A stretch of DNA of 64,000 nt from Bradyrhizobium sp. CB82 (GCF_029714405.1 NZ_CP121650.1:3787001-3851000), one strand, 5' to 3'. Shown: positions 9,908 through 18,609, counted from the stretch's first letter. The notes: generated by a model from the sequence alone, not told the origin. Numbers and translations are program-made.

Positions 9908-10159
9908 TCAAGGCACGAATTTTTCCATCATGGCCTCGGGGGCGCGCGCCTGGAGAACGCGGCGCTTCAACTGCTTCAACTCCTTGATTTCGGCGACGAT
10001 GGCGTCGACTGCCCTCTTCTGCTGCTGGCGCAGGGTGCGCTGGTCCTTGACGGGAAGGGGCCTCTTGCCCTTCGTCGTCTGGATCACTTCGCGTGCGAGC
10101 TTCCGCAGCGCGTCGAGCTCCGCCTTGATCGCGTTCCTTCCTGCTGTCGTCATCTCCAT
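9908..10159 (-). CDS. Small basic coiled-coil protein of unknown function
   Basis: The protein is 83 residues from ATG 10159, chosen because AAGGGAG sits four bases upstream on the coding strand; a longer in-frame start (GTG 10210) would overlap the helicase stop. The sequence is rich in Lys, Arg, Glu and Leu (TTKGKRPLPVKDQRTL, then KELKQLKRRVLQARAPEAM) and looks almost wholly helical, with no signal peptide or membrane segment. The gene lies 41 bases downstream of the helicase in the same direction, so it may be co-transcribed. I do not recognise the family. Confidence 0.55.
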   Translation of the reverse strand: MEMTTAGRNAIKAELDALRKLAREVIQTTKGKRPLPVKDQRTLRQQQKRAVDAIVAEIKELKQLKRRVLQARAPEAMMEKFVP

Positions 10160-10200
10160 GCTCCCTTGGAATTCGTGCGGCTTCGTGCGCGTGTCCCGCA

Positions 10201-12264
10201 CTAGCGCCACATGCCCCGCATCCTGGCTCCGATATCGATCTTCGGCCCCTGCGCCGCGGTCCGTGCCGTACCGGCTTCTGCCTTCGGCCAGGTCGTCCGC
10301 TCGAACAGCGGCACCAGTGCTTCCGGAATGAAGCGGGTGCGCGAGGCATAGACATGCCGGTCGCCCGAGGCAGCCTGACCGTGGGTGAAAAAACGCTGCG
10401 GCACGATCAAATGCAAGTCGTCCTTGGCACGGGTCATCGCGACGTAAAGCAGGCGGCGCTCCTCCTCGAGCTCAGCGCTCGTGCCGGCGCCGAGGTCGGA
10501 CGGCATGCAGCCGTCGACGACGTTGAGCAGGAACACCGACTTCCACTCCTGGCCCTTGGCGGAGTGGATGGTGGAGAGGATCAGATAGTCCTCGTCGAGC
10601 AGGGGAACGCCGGCCTGGTCGGACGTCGCATCCGGCGGATCGAGCGTGAGCTCGGTGAGGAATTTTTCGCGCGAGACATAGCCGCTCGCGATCTGCTCGA
10701 GCTGCACGAGATCGGCGCGGCGCGTCTCGGCATCCTCGTGGATGCGATCGAGATGTGGCTCGTACCAGAGGCGCGCGCGCTCGAGATCGGCCGGCCATTC
10801 GGAATAACTGAGGTTCTCGACCGTGCGGATGAAGGCGGTCCAGTCGTCGCCGGTGCGCGGCGGCGCGGGAAGCTTGCAGAGCGCGGCAAGCGGCGAGGGG
10901 CTCTCCGCCATGTAGTCGAGCACGCGCTGCGCGGTTGCAGGTCCCACACCGGGCAACAGATGCAGGATGCGAAAGCCCGCGACGCGGTCGCGCGGGTTCT
11001 CGATGAAGCGCAGCAGCGCCAGCATGTCCTTGACGTGCGCGGCGTCGAGGAACTTCAGCCCGCCGAACTTGACGAAGGGGATGTTGCGGCGGGTCAACTC
11101 GATTTCCAGCGGGCCCGAGTGCGAGGAAGTGCGGAACAGCACCGCCTGATGCTTGAGCCGCGAGCCCTGTTCGCGATTGGCCAGGACCTGCTCGACGATG
11201 TAGCGCGCCTGCTCGGCCTCGTCGCGCGCGGCGACGAGCTGCGGCTTGTGCGAAGAGGTGCGGTCGGTCCAGAGATTCTTGGTGAAGCGCTCACGGGCAA
11301 GGCCGATCACGCCATTGGCGGCCGCCAGCACTGCTTGCGTCGAGCGGTAGTTGCGGTCCAGCGTAATGATCTCGGCCCGCGGCGAAAAACTTTGCGGGAA
11401 CTCGAGGATGTTGCGTACGGTGGCGGCGCGGAAGGAATAGATCGACTGCGCATCGTCGCCGACCACGGTGAGGCCGCGGCCTTCCGGCTTCAGCGCCAGA
11501 AGGATCGTGGATTGCAGGCGGTTGGTGTCCTGGTATTCGTCGACCAGCACGTGATCGAAGCGGCCGCCGATCTCCTCGGCGATCAGCGCGTCGCTCATCA
11601 TCTGCGCCCAGTAGAGCAGGAGGTCATCATAGTCGAGCACGTGCTGCGTCTGCTTGGCCTCGACATAGGCCGCAAACAGCCGCTTCAGTTCGGAAGCCCA
11701 GCCCGCGCACCACGGATAATGCTGGCCGAGCACCTTCTCGATCTCCATCTCGGCATTGACGCAGCGCGAATAGATTGACAGGCAGGTGCCCTTCGCGGGA
11801 AAGCGGCTTTCGGTCCGCGACAATCCGCAGTCGTGCCGGACCAGATTCATCAGATCGGCAGAATCCTCGCGGTCGTGGATGGTGAAGGCGGGATCGACGC
11901 CGATCCGCTCGGCATACTCGCGCAGGAGCCGCGCGCCGATGCCGTGGAAGGTGCCGGCCCAGCTCAAGGCGTCGCGCATGATCGCGGCGTTGTTCTCGCC
12001 CAGCACTTTTCTGGCGATACGCTCCACGCGGGCCGCCATCTCGGCGGCGGCGCGGCGCGAAAACGTCATCAGCAGGATCCGGCGCGGGTCGGTGCCCGCG
12101 ACGATCAGATGCGCGACCCGGTGGGCGAGCGTGTTGGTCTTGCCGGAGCCGGCTCCGGCAATGACGAGGAGGGGGCCGCCGACGGTGCTGCCATCAGCCA
12201 CGCCATGCTCGACGGCGCGGCGCTGCTCGGCATTCAGCGTGTCCAGATATGTCGCAGCCGCCAC
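10201..12264 (-). CDS. UvrD/PcrA-type ATP-dependent 3'-5' DNA helicase (superfamily 1)
   Basis: About 687 residues. The start is placed at GTG 12264, giving VAAATYLDTLNAEQRRAVEH, the usual family beginning; a longer TTG start at 12315 is possible. Motif I is VIAGAGSGKTNTLAHR, motif II VDEYQDTN, motif III VVGDDAQSIYSFRAA, motif IV/V STIHSAKGQEW and motif VI YVAMTRAKDDLHLIVPQ, all intact. UvrD-like enzymes unwind DNA during excision repair and replication restart. The length is near the usual 650-720 residues, shorter in the C-terminus than E. coli UvrD. It stands alone among transport genes and is probably housekeeping-like or accessory repair. Confidence 0.92.
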   Translation of the reverse strand: MAAATYLDTLNAEQRRAVEHGVADGSTVGGPLLVIAGAGSGKTNTLAHRVAHLIVAGTDPRRILLMTFSRRAAAEMAARVERIARKVLGENNAAIMRDALSWAGTFHGIGARLLREYAERIGVDPAFTIHDREDSADLMNLVRHDCGLSRTESRFPAKGTCLSIYSRCVNAEMEIEKVLGQHYPWCAGWASELKRLFAAYVEAKQTQHVLDYDDLLLYWAQMMSDALIAEEIGGRFDHVLVDEYQDTNRLQSTILLALKPEGRGLTVVGDDAQSIYSFRAATVRNILEFPQSFSPRAEIITLDRNYRSTQAVLAAANGVIGLARERFTKNLWTDRTSSHKPQLVAARDEAEQARYIVEQVLANREQGSRLKHQAVLFRTSSHSGPLEIELTRRNIPFVKFGGLKFLDAAHVKDMLALLRFIENPRDRVAGFRILHLLPGVGPATAQRVLDYMAESPSPLAALCKLPAPPRTGDDWTAFIRTVENLSYSEWPADLERARLWYEPHLDRIHEDAETRRADLVQLEQIASGYVSREKFLTELTLDPPDATSDQAGVPLLDEDYLILSTIHSAKGQEWKSVFLLNVVDGCMPSDLGAGTSAELEEERRLLYVAMTRAKDDLHLIVPQRFFTHGQAASGDRHVYASRTRFIPEALVPLFERTTWPKAEAGTARTAAQGPKIDIGARMRGMWR

Positions 12265-12392
12265 GAATCGCCCCGGTGAAAGCCGCAGATTCCGCGATCC
12301 CGCGGCGATCTGCAATGCGGCTGGACGGGGCGCGCTTTAGGATTTAGGGGACAGGTCGGGACCAAAGTTCCAGTCCCGAGAGGGGTGCGCAG

Positions 12393-12600
12393 ATGACCGA
12401 CGTCACGATCGGCGTGGTGGCTGGTGTTCGGCGGCTGGCGCCATGAATTCGGTACGGCGCTGTTTCCGCTCGTCGTATTCCTGCCGGGCACGGCGGTGGC
12501 GGCGGTCGTGCCGCAATACGCTACCTATGTCTGGTTTCTCGCTTTCGGGGCACTTCTGATCCGCCGCCTCGCCGGCGCGCCGACAGTCAGCGGCGCATAG
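12393..12600 (+). pseudogene. Small membrane-protein gene, apparently broken by a one-base frameshift
   Basis: From ATG 12393 the frame reads MTDVTIGVV... and stops quickly. One base shifted, the DNA reads AWWLVFGGWRHEFGTALF, PLVVFLPGTAVAAVVP, then YATYVWFLAFGALLIRR to a TAG at 12600. These 60-odd residues form two clear hydrophobic helices with good codon character. Removing one G near 12411 joins the two halves. A shorter intact alternative starts at GTG 12424 (58 residues). The gene is divergent from the helicase. It may be a recent frameshift, a sequencing error, or a gene starting at the GTG. Confidence 0.4.
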
Positions 12601-12615
12601 AGGCGGCCTGCTCGC

Positions 12616-13002
12616 TCAACTCTCCGCCCCTGTCGCACCAAACCCATCGGCCGGCACGAAAAGCTTGATCGGACGGATCTCGTAGACGGCACTCGGATTG
12701 GCCTCGCGCAGATTCCGCGCGGCGGCGATGGCGCCGGCTTCATCGGGGAAATCCATGATGTAGAAACCGAGCAGCTGCTCCTTGGTTTCGGCAAAGGGCC
12801 CGTCCAGAACCACGCCCGCGCCGGGGCCGCGCAGCGTGCGCGCCTTCCTGGTCTCGTCGAGCCGTGCCGCCGGCCCGAAATGTCCTTTGGCTTTCAATGG
12901 GTCTTGGACCTCGCGAAGCTTCGCCATGACGGCGGCATCCTCCTCATTCGTCCAGGACATGACCTCGCTTTCCACGTGATAGGCCAGGATGGCGTAGAGC
13001 AT
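12616..13002 (-). CDS. YCII-related (DGPF domain) protein
   Basis: The protein is 128 residues. ATG 13002 is chosen because AGGTGA precedes it and MLYAILAYHVESEV is the family start; the longer open frame upstream lacks homology features. The hallmark DGPFAETKEQLLGFYIMD is present, followed by DEAGAIAAARNLREANPSAVYEIRPI. Members are ferredoxin-like-fold cytoplasmic proteins often near ECF sigma factors, with mostly unknown biochemical roles. No sigma factor lies next to this one. Confidence 0.88.
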   Translation of the reverse strand: MLYAILAYHVESEVMSWTNEEDAAVMAKLREVQDPLKAKGHFGPAARLDETRKARTLRGPGAGVVLDGPFAETKEQLLGFYIMDFPDEAGAIAAARNLREANPSAVYEIRPIKLFVPADGFGATGAES

Positions 13003-13250
13003 CGTCACCTCACTTGTTTGCATCTTTGCCGGTTCTAGGACGTATGACGGCCGATGAATACGACAATCGCCGATCAGGAAATATTGCGTGATCGCGCGGG
13101 CAACGAAATCGTCCTGAAGCCCGATTGTCCGGCCTGGCATGTTCACCGTGCTCGCTGGCAACTATTCCTGCCAGGCGGCGCTCGCCTAGGTCGTCGGCAT
13201 GCCAGTCGCGGTGCACGAGCGGTATCGCGCGCTTCAAGTGTCCTCAGCGG

Positions 13251-13967
13251 TCAGGACTCGCTCAGGACCTGCTTGACGAGCTGCTCGCGCAATCTGGCGA
13301 GCTCGCCGCTTGCAGTCATCTCCTCGATCACCGTTCCGACCTTCGGCACGAGGTCGCGGTGGCGCTCGTGCAGATAGTGGTAGATGTCGATCCGCTCGAG
13401 CGGTGGCGAAAGCGGATGGACCCGCGCCTGGAGGTTCAGCTTGCGCACCGCGACGAGGCCGCTGAACAGGTCGGTGACGATCAGGTCGAAGCGGTCGGCG
13501 TCCAGCATCCGGATCAAGCTCTCCAGGTTCGTGGTCGCAGTGACGCGGCCAAATCCACGCGTGCCGTTCTCCGAGGAGCCGACTCCACGCACGATGCCGA
13601 CGCTGTAGTCCTTGATCGAATCCCAGCCGGCGACGTCAAAACGAAACTTGGTCGCGAACACCGCTGGCTCGATGTAGTTGATCGCGGGCGTGACGCGGAC
13701 CAGCGTCGGATAGTCATTGGAGAGCGTTCCGATGCGCTGAATCTCGCCATCGATCTCGCCTGCGCTCGAGAGCGCGAGCGCCCGTTTGCCGGGCACGTCC
13801 TCGAATTCGAGCTTGATGTTCAGCCGCGCATAGACCACGCGCAGCATCTCGCCGCCGACATACTGGTCGGGGATGTTGGCGATCCGCGCCAGCCGGATGA
13901 CGGACTGGGCCTGCGACGGGTGGGCGAACAGCAGCAGCAGCGCGCCGACAAGACCTATCCGCCACAT
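13251..13967 (-). CDS. Periplasmic substrate-binding-domain protein (solute-binding family 3-like)
   Basis: The protein is 238 residues from ATG 13967. This start gives a clean signal peptide MWRIGLVGALLLLFAHPSQAQ, cut about residue 21. The mature protein has the two-lobe binding-protein pattern: IRLARIANIPDQYVGGEMLR early, GVGSSENGTRGFGRV as a hinge/ligand loop, and LIVTDLFSGLVAVRKLNLQ late. There is no permease or ATPase beside it. It is divergent from a hybrid sensor kinase with a periplasmic loop, so it may be a signal-sensing rather than a transport protein (inference). Confidence 0.72.
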   Translation of the reverse strand: MWRIGLVGALLLLFAHPSQAQSVIRLARIANIPDQYVGGEMLRVVYARLNIKLEFEDVPGKRALALSSAGEIDGEIQRIGTLSNDYPTLVRVTPAINYIEPAVFATKFRFDVAGWDSIKDYSVGIVRGVGSSENGTRGFGRVTATTNLESLIRMLDADRFDLIVTDLFSGLVAVRKLNLQARVHPLSPPLERIDIYHYLHERHRDLVPKVGTVIEEMTASGELARLREQLVKQVLSES

Positions 13968-14304
13968 GACGCGTCTCCCGCTCACCTCTGCTACCACTGG
14001 ATTCAGGAATCGGTACGATCTACCGCGGATGGTGATTGTGCCCCCGCGAATCACGGCGGCCATCGGCCGACCGGAACGCGACTCCGCACTTTCACTGATG
14101 TCATTTTAGCACGCACGGTGCTAATTTGTGCGGGCCTCCTGCGGCTGGGCGTAAAAATTGACCCCCACAGACGATGAATCGTCCAGGAAATGGCAGGGAG
14201 GCTGCGCGAGCGGGTCTGGTCTTCCAGGGGAGGCTGAACTGTCGAACTGCGGAAGGCCACCGCGGGTCGACGCAGGATTTGCCGCCATCTCGGGGGAGTG
14301 GTGC
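13968..14304. promoter_or_regulatory. Divergent control region between binding protein and hybrid kinase
   Basis: This 337-base region carries no convincing gene, although the kinase frame remains open upstream to about 14158. It contains a perfect inverted repeat, TTAGCAC (14106-14112) and GTGCTAA (14118-14124), with a five-base spacer. The repeat lies in a locally AT-rich stretch and would suit a dimeric regulator acting on one or both divergent genes. Confidence 0.5.
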
Positions 14305-16698
14305 ATGGGAAACGCAGGTAAGCACGATCCCAATCGCTGCCGCGCGATAGCGCCGGCGGCTGCGAATGAGGATCTGCCGCGAATCGGGGTGCCGATCGGT
14401 GCTCCGCTGCCGCGCGTCTTCTCCTGGTTTCGCAGCGGCATCGGTCTGCGCCTGCTCGCCGCCGTGCTCCTGTTCTCCTCGATCGTGACGCTGACGCTGA
14501 CTACGCTTCAGCTCTATCTGGACTACGACCGCGAGGTCGGTCTCATCGAGACGCGACTCAACGAGATCGGCCGCAGCTATCTCGGCAGCCTCGGCGAGAG
14601 CCTGTGGAGTCTCGACAGGAACCAGCTCGAGCTGCAGCTCAACGGCATTCTTCGGCTGCCCGACATTCAGGCCGTCGAGATTCGCGAATTCGCCGATCGT
14701 CCAGAGCCGATGCGCGTTGCGGTCGGCGACAGCGGCGGCCGCTCGGTGGTGGCGCGCGACTATCCCATCGACTACGTCACGCAAGGCGAGAAGCACAGGA
14801 TCGGCACGCTGCATGTCGAGGCGACGCTGACCGATGTCTACAAGCAATTGGTGAACCGAGCCCTGATCATCCTGGCAAGCCAGGCGGCCAAGACGTTTCT
14901 CGTCTCCCTCTTCATCATCTACATGTTCCATCTGCTGGTGACCAGGCACCTCGTCGCCATCGCCGAGTTCGTGAGCAAATACACGCTGATGCGGCCGCAG
15001 CCGCCGTTGCACCTGGAGCGCGGACCGTCGCACGAGATCGACGAGCTCGACAAGGTGATCGACGCATTCAACGCCATGAGCTCGAACCTGCAGCGAGCGT
15101 ATGGCGATCTGCGGCTCGCCAATTCCAATCTCGAGCGCGATCTCCAGGTCCGGCGCCATGCCGAGGCCGATGCGCGGCGCAGCGAGCAGCGTTTCCGCGA
15201 TTATGCGGAAACGGCGTCCGACTGGTTCTGGGAGACTGGGCCGGATCACGTATTCACCTACATTTCGGATCGCGCGGGCGCCTTCGGGGTGCAGCCCGAT
15301 CGCGCAATCGGCAGGCGGCGTCCTGATGGTGCAGTCGATCTGGAGACCGAGCCGCAGAAATGGCGCGACCACATGGCGGCACTGGAGCGCCATGAGCCGT
15401 TCCGCAAGTTCGAGTATCGCGGCCGCGATGCCGCCGGACGTATCAGACACTTCAGCGTCAACGGCCGGCCGGTGTTCGACGCTGACGGCCGCTTCCTGGG
15501 CTATCGCGGCTCGACCACCGACCTCACCGACCAGCACGAGACCGAGGAGCGGCTGCGGCAATCGCAGAAGATGGACGCGATCGGCCAGCTCACCGGCGGC
15601 GTCGCGCATGATTTCAACAACGTGCTGACGGTCATCACTGGAACCATCGAGATCCTTCAGGAGGGCCTCAGCGACAAGCCGCAGCTTGCCGCTATCGCGC
15701 AGCTGATCGACGACGCGGCGACGCGCGGCGCCGAGATCACCAATCAGCTCCTGACCTTCGCGCGGCGCCAGCCGCTCGACCCGCGGGAGATCGACGTCAA
15801 CGGCCTCGTGGTCGAGACCGCGCGTCTGCTCAAGCCGATCCTCGGCGAGCACATCGAGATCGACGCCGAGCTCGCCGACGATGCGTGGTTCGCGATGGCC
15901 GATCCGTCACAGCTTTCCTCGGCGATCGTCAATCTCGCCGTCAACGCGCGTGACGCCATGCCGGGCGGCGGCAAGCTCACGCTTCAGACCGCCAATCGCG
16001 TGCTCGACGGCGCGGGCGAGTCCGGCGATCGCGAGATGGAGCCGGGCGAGTTCGTGATGATCGCAGTGGCCGATACCGGCCATGGCATCCCCGCCGACAT
16101 CCGCGACCGCGTGTTCGAGCCGTTCTTCACCACCAAGGGCGTCGGCCGCGGCACTGGGCTCGGGCTCAGCATGGTCTACGGCTTCGCCAAGCAGACCGGC
16201 GGCACGGTCGTGATCGAGAGCGAGGAAGGTCGCGGCACGGTTGTGAGACTATTCCTGCCGCGCTCGATCGGCCGGACGGCGAGCCAGGCCGGACCCGTGG
16301 TCGCGCCCAGCCTGGCGCGCGGGCACGAGACGATTCTGGTTGTCGAGGACGACCCGCTGGTGCAGGGCTATGTGATCGCCCAGCTCGGCAGTCTCGGCTA
16401 TCGGACGCTGGTTGCCGGCGATGGTGCGGCCGCGCTCGCGCTCGTGGGGCAGGACGTCAAGTTCGATCTCTTGTTCACCGACATCATCATGCCCGGCGGC
16501 ATGAACGGACGCGATTTGGCCGAGGCGATCCGCGAGCGCCGTCCGAATGTGAGGGTGCTCTACACCTCGGGCTATACCGACGACGCCATCGTGCATGAGG
16601 GTCATCTCGATCCCGGCGTGGCGCTGTTGAGAAAACCGTACCGGAAGTCGGAGCTGTCGCAAAAGGTCCGCGACGTGCTGACCGGCAACCTGCCGTAG
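14305..16698 (+). CDS. Hybrid sensor histidine kinase: periplasmic sensor, PAS, HisKA, HATPase, receiver
   Basis: The protein is 797 residues. ATG 14305 is preceded by GGGGGAG; an upstream in-frame ATG at 14158 lacks a good ribosome site. Membrane helices lie at about 45-68 and 186-212, enclosing a periplasmic loop. A linker/HAMP-like region, then a PAS domain (about 295-415, WFWETGPDHVFTYIS) follow. The kinase core has the phospho-acceptor His435 in GGVAHDFNNVLTVITG and the ATPase motifs NLAVNARDAMP, DTGHGIP and GRGTGLGLSMVYGF. The C-terminal receiver has phospho-acceptor Asp726 in LFTDIIMPGGMNG. The receiver has no output domain, so signalling passes to a partner not identified here. Confidence 0.9.
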   Translation: MGNAGKHDPNRCRAIAPAAANEDLPRIGVPIGAPLPRVFSWFRSGIGLRLLAAVLLFSSIVTLTLTTLQLYLDYDREVGLIETRLNEIGRSYLGSLGESLWSLDRNQLELQLNGILRLPDIQAVEIREFADRPEPMRVAVGDSGGRSVVARDYPIDYVTQGEKHRIGTLHVEATLTDVYKQLVNRALIILASQAAKTFLVSLFIIYMFHLLVTRHLVAIAEFVSKYTLMRPQPPLHLERGPSHEIDELDKVIDAFNAMSSNLQRAYGDLRLANSNLERDLQVRRHAEADARRSEQRFRDYAETASDWFWETGPDHVFTYISDRAGAFGVQPDRAIGRRRPDGAVDLETEPQKWRDHMAALERHEPFRKFEYRGRDAAGRIRHFSVNGRPVFDADGRFLGYRGSTTDLTDQHETEERLRQSQKMDAIGQLTGGVAHDFNNVLTVITGTIEILQEGLSDKPQLAAIAQLIDDAATRGAEITNQLLTFARRQPLDPREIDVNGLVVETARLLKPILGEHIEIDAELADDAWFAMADPSQLSSAIVNLAVNARDAMPGGGKLTLQTANRVLDGAGESGDREMEPGEFVMIAVADTGHGIPADIRDRVFEPFFTTKGVGRGTGLGLSMVYGFAKQTGGTVVIESEEGRGTVVRLFLPRSIGRTASQAGPVVAPSLARGHETILVVEDDPLVQGYVIAQLGSLGYRTLVAGDGAAALALVGQDVKFDLLFTDIIMPGGMNGRDLAEAIRERRPNVRVLYTSGYTDDAIVHEGHLDPGVALLRKPYRKSELSQKVRDVLTGNLP

Positions 16699-17009
16699 TG
16701 ATCGTGCGGGTAGCGCAAAAGACCAGGATGTGCGCAAGAAAGACAAAGGCGCGGCGGGAAAGACCCCGTCGCGCCCGATCTGTTGTCTCGCTGGTCCAGG
16801 GCTGAGAGCGCCCCGTTGCCAGGCTTCACGTCAAAGCCTAGCGGGCGATCCCAGCGAGGTGACAGCGCTTGAGATAAGACACTGGATCACCTCCTTTCGT
16901 TGGTTTCGGGAGATTCAATATAGGTCGAGATCGCGCGGCTGTTAAGGGGCGGAATTTTTGCCACCGTTCTGGAATAAATCTCCGCCTCTGATGATCTCGT
17001 CGCGCGTGG
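16699..17009. other. Intergenic region between hybrid kinase and GntR gene
   Basis: About 311 bases without a convincing gene, lying downstream of both convergent neighbours. A GC hairpin (16749-16758 with 16765-16774, one G-T pair) sits about 50 bases after the kinase stop and may help end transcription, but no T-tract follows it. I see no other repeat or RNA gene. Confidence 0.4.
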
Positions 17010-17684
17010 TCAGTCGTGGCCGTCGTCCACTGCGGCGAGAGCCGCGCCATCCGTTTCGGCAAATCCGGCCTGCAAGACCTCCTCGCGCTTGTGGCGCAGG
17101 TGAGCGCGCAGGATGTGGGAGAGGCCAGTGCCGTCGCGCCGCTGCAAGGCATTGAGGATCGCTTCGTGCTCCCTGACGGCGAGGGCCCAGCGCAGCGGCG
17201 TCATCGGCGTGACGTAGCGGGCGCGGCGAATGCGCGCCGTCACTGAATTGTAGAGGCTTGCGAGCACGGGATTGCCGGCGGCGGTGACGATCGCTTCGTG
17301 GATGGCGCGATTGCAGCGGTAATACTGGATTAGATCGCCGTCGCGATAGTGCTGCGCCATCGCGGTTTGCGCGGCGGCAATCTCCTCGATCTCGTCCTCC
17401 GTAATGCGCTCGCAGGCGAGTTCGCCGGCAAGCGCCTCGAGGCCCTGGCAGACCTCGAAGAGGTCGCGCATGTCCTTGTCGGTCAGCTTGGCCGCGCGCG
17501 AGCCGCGATGGGGCAGCAATTGCACGAGGCCTTCGGCGGCGAGCACCTTGAGCGCCTCGCGCAGCGGCGTGCGCGAGATCTGGAGCCGCTCGCACAGCTC
17601 GCGCTCGGGAATCCGTGCGCCCGGCGGGATTTCGCCGTCGAGCAGGATGGCGCGGATGCGGCTGACGACGTCCTCATGAAGCAT
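17010..17684 (-). CDS. GntR-family transcriptional regulator, FadR/FCD subfamily
   Basis: The protein is 224 residues from ATG 17684; upstream in-frame codons run through the operator-rich control region and are unlikely to be translated. The N-terminal winged helix contains IPERELCERLQISRTPLREALKVLAAEGLVQLLPHRG in pieces. The all-helical FCD ligand domain follows with EVCQGLEALAGELACERIT, the metal-site-like HYRD...NRAIHEAIVTAAGN, and REHEAILNALQRRD. It is divergent from the crotonase/CoA-transferase/TctCBA operon, for which it is the obvious local regulator, probably responding to a carboxylate (inference). Confidence 0.9.
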   Translation of the reverse strand: MLHEDVVSRIRAILLDGEIPPGARIPERELCERLQISRTPLREALKVLAAEGLVQLLPHRGSRAAKLTDKDMRDLFEVCQGLEALAGELACERITEDEIEEIAAAQTAMAQHYRDGDLIQYYRCNRAIHEAIVTAAGNPVLASLYNSVTARIRRARYVTPMTPLRWALAVREHEAILNALQRRDGTGLSHILRAHLRHKREEVLQAGFAETDGAALAAVDDGHD

Positions 17685-17698
17685 GGGACAAGGCTCGA

Positions 17699-17712
17699 TT
17701 TTGCATGCAAAA
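17699..17712. promoter_or_regulatory. Candidate GntR operator 1
   Basis: The perfect 14-base palindrome TTTTGCATGCAAAA lies 14 bases upstream of the GntR start. It shares its half-site, TTTTGCAT/ATGCAAAA, with the second palindrome at 17761. The location suggests autoregulation. Confidence 0.6.
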
Positions 17713-17760
17713 ATGAGTTTATAGCCCCAAGCATGGAAGTTCCAGCTTGAAAATCCAAAA

Positions 17761-17782
17761 TTTTGCATTCAAAAATGCAAAA
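17761..17782. promoter_or_regulatory. Candidate GntR operator 2
   Basis: The half-sites TTTTGCAT (17761-17768) and ATGCAAAA (17775-17782) are perfectly complementary with a six-base spacer, 20 bases upstream of the crotonase start. It uses the same half-site as the palindrome at 17699 and would suit repression of the catabolic operon. Confidence 0.6.
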
Positions 17783-17802
17783 AACAGAGGGGACGTGAGG
17801 AA

Positions 17803-18600
17803 ATGGACCGACAGGTCGCGGAGGCGGAAGACCTCGTTTTCGATCGTGAGGACGGCATCGGGCGGATCACTTTCAACCGCCCGCAGGCGCGCAATGCCTT
17901 CACCTTCGCCATGTATGAGCGGCTCGCCGCCATTTGCGAACAGGCCAGCAGCGATCATTCCCTCAAGGTTCTGGTGCTGCGCGGTGCGGGCGACAAGGCC
18001 TTCGCCTCGGGCACGGACATCAATCAGTTCCGTGAATTCAGGACACCGCAGGACGCGCTCGACTACGAGAACCGGATCGATCGCGTGCTCACCACGCTCG
18101 AGCAATGCCGGGTACCGACGATCGCGGCGATCAACGGCTTCTGCACCGGCGGAGGGGCGGGGATCGCCGCGGCCTGCGATCTGCGCATCGGCACGACGAG
18201 CGCGCGTATCGGATTTCCCATCGCGCGGACGCTCGGCAATTGCCTGTCGATGTCGAATGTCAGCCGTCTCACCGCGCTCATTGGGGCCGCGCGCGTCAAG
18301 GATCTGATCTTCACCGCGCGCCTCGTTGACGCCGCCGAGGCCGCAAGCGTCGGCCTGCTCAGCGAGGTCGTTGAGGACGTTGCGGCACTCGACAAGCGTG
18401 TCGACGAGGTCGCCCGCCTCGTCGCCAGCCACGCGCCGCTGACGCTGAATGCGACCAAGCAGGCGGTGGCCCGCCTGCAAAGGCGGCTGACGCGGGAGGA
18501 GGGCGAAGACCTCATTCTGACGTGCTACACGAGCCAGGATTTTCGCGAAGGGCTCGATGCTTTCCTCAACAAGCGCGCCCCGCAATGGCGCGGCCAATAG
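17803..18600 (+). CDS. Enoyl-CoA hydratase/isomerase (crotonase) family protein lacking classical catalytic Glu residues
   Basis: The protein is 265 residues; the ATG follows GAGGAA. The crotonase fold is clear: GRITFNRPQARNAFTF, the oxyanion-hole loop AGDKAFASGTDINQF, and GFCTGGGAGIAAACDLRIG. In classical enoyl-CoA hydratase the latter reads GGGCELAMMCD with a catalytic Glu, which here is Gly. The second catalytic Glu (QPEILIG region) is also missing, since this protein reads FPIARTLGNCLS. It probably performs another crotonase reaction on a CoA thioester. It is first in an operon with a CoA-transferase and a TctCBA importer. Confidence 0.88.
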   Translation: MDRQVAEAEDLVFDREDGIGRITFNRPQARNAFTFAMYERLAAICEQASSDHSLKVLVLRGAGDKAFASGTDINQFREFRTPQDALDYENRIDRVLTTLEQCRVPTIAAINGFCTGGGAGIAAACDLRIGTTSARIGFPIARTLGNCLSMSNVSRLTALIGAARVKDLIFTARLVDAAEAASVGLLSEVVEDVAALDKRVDEVARLVASHAPLTLNATKQAVARLQRRLTREEGEDLILTCYTSQDFREGLDAFLNKRAPQWRGQ

Positions 18601-18609
18601 GACGAGCCG

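Noticed and set aside
12356..12379. Inverted repeat TCGGGAC/GTCCCGA between the helicase and the broken membrane ORF
   Set aside because: A seven-base arm with ten-base loop in GC-rich DNA is weak on its own and has no regulator or T-run context.
13054..13250. Open frame MNTTIADQEILRDRAGNEIV between the YCII and binding-protein genes
   Set aside because: The first 25 residues look protein-like but the rest is Arg/His-rich shadow sequence that runs into the antisense of the binding-protein gene; no ribosome site.
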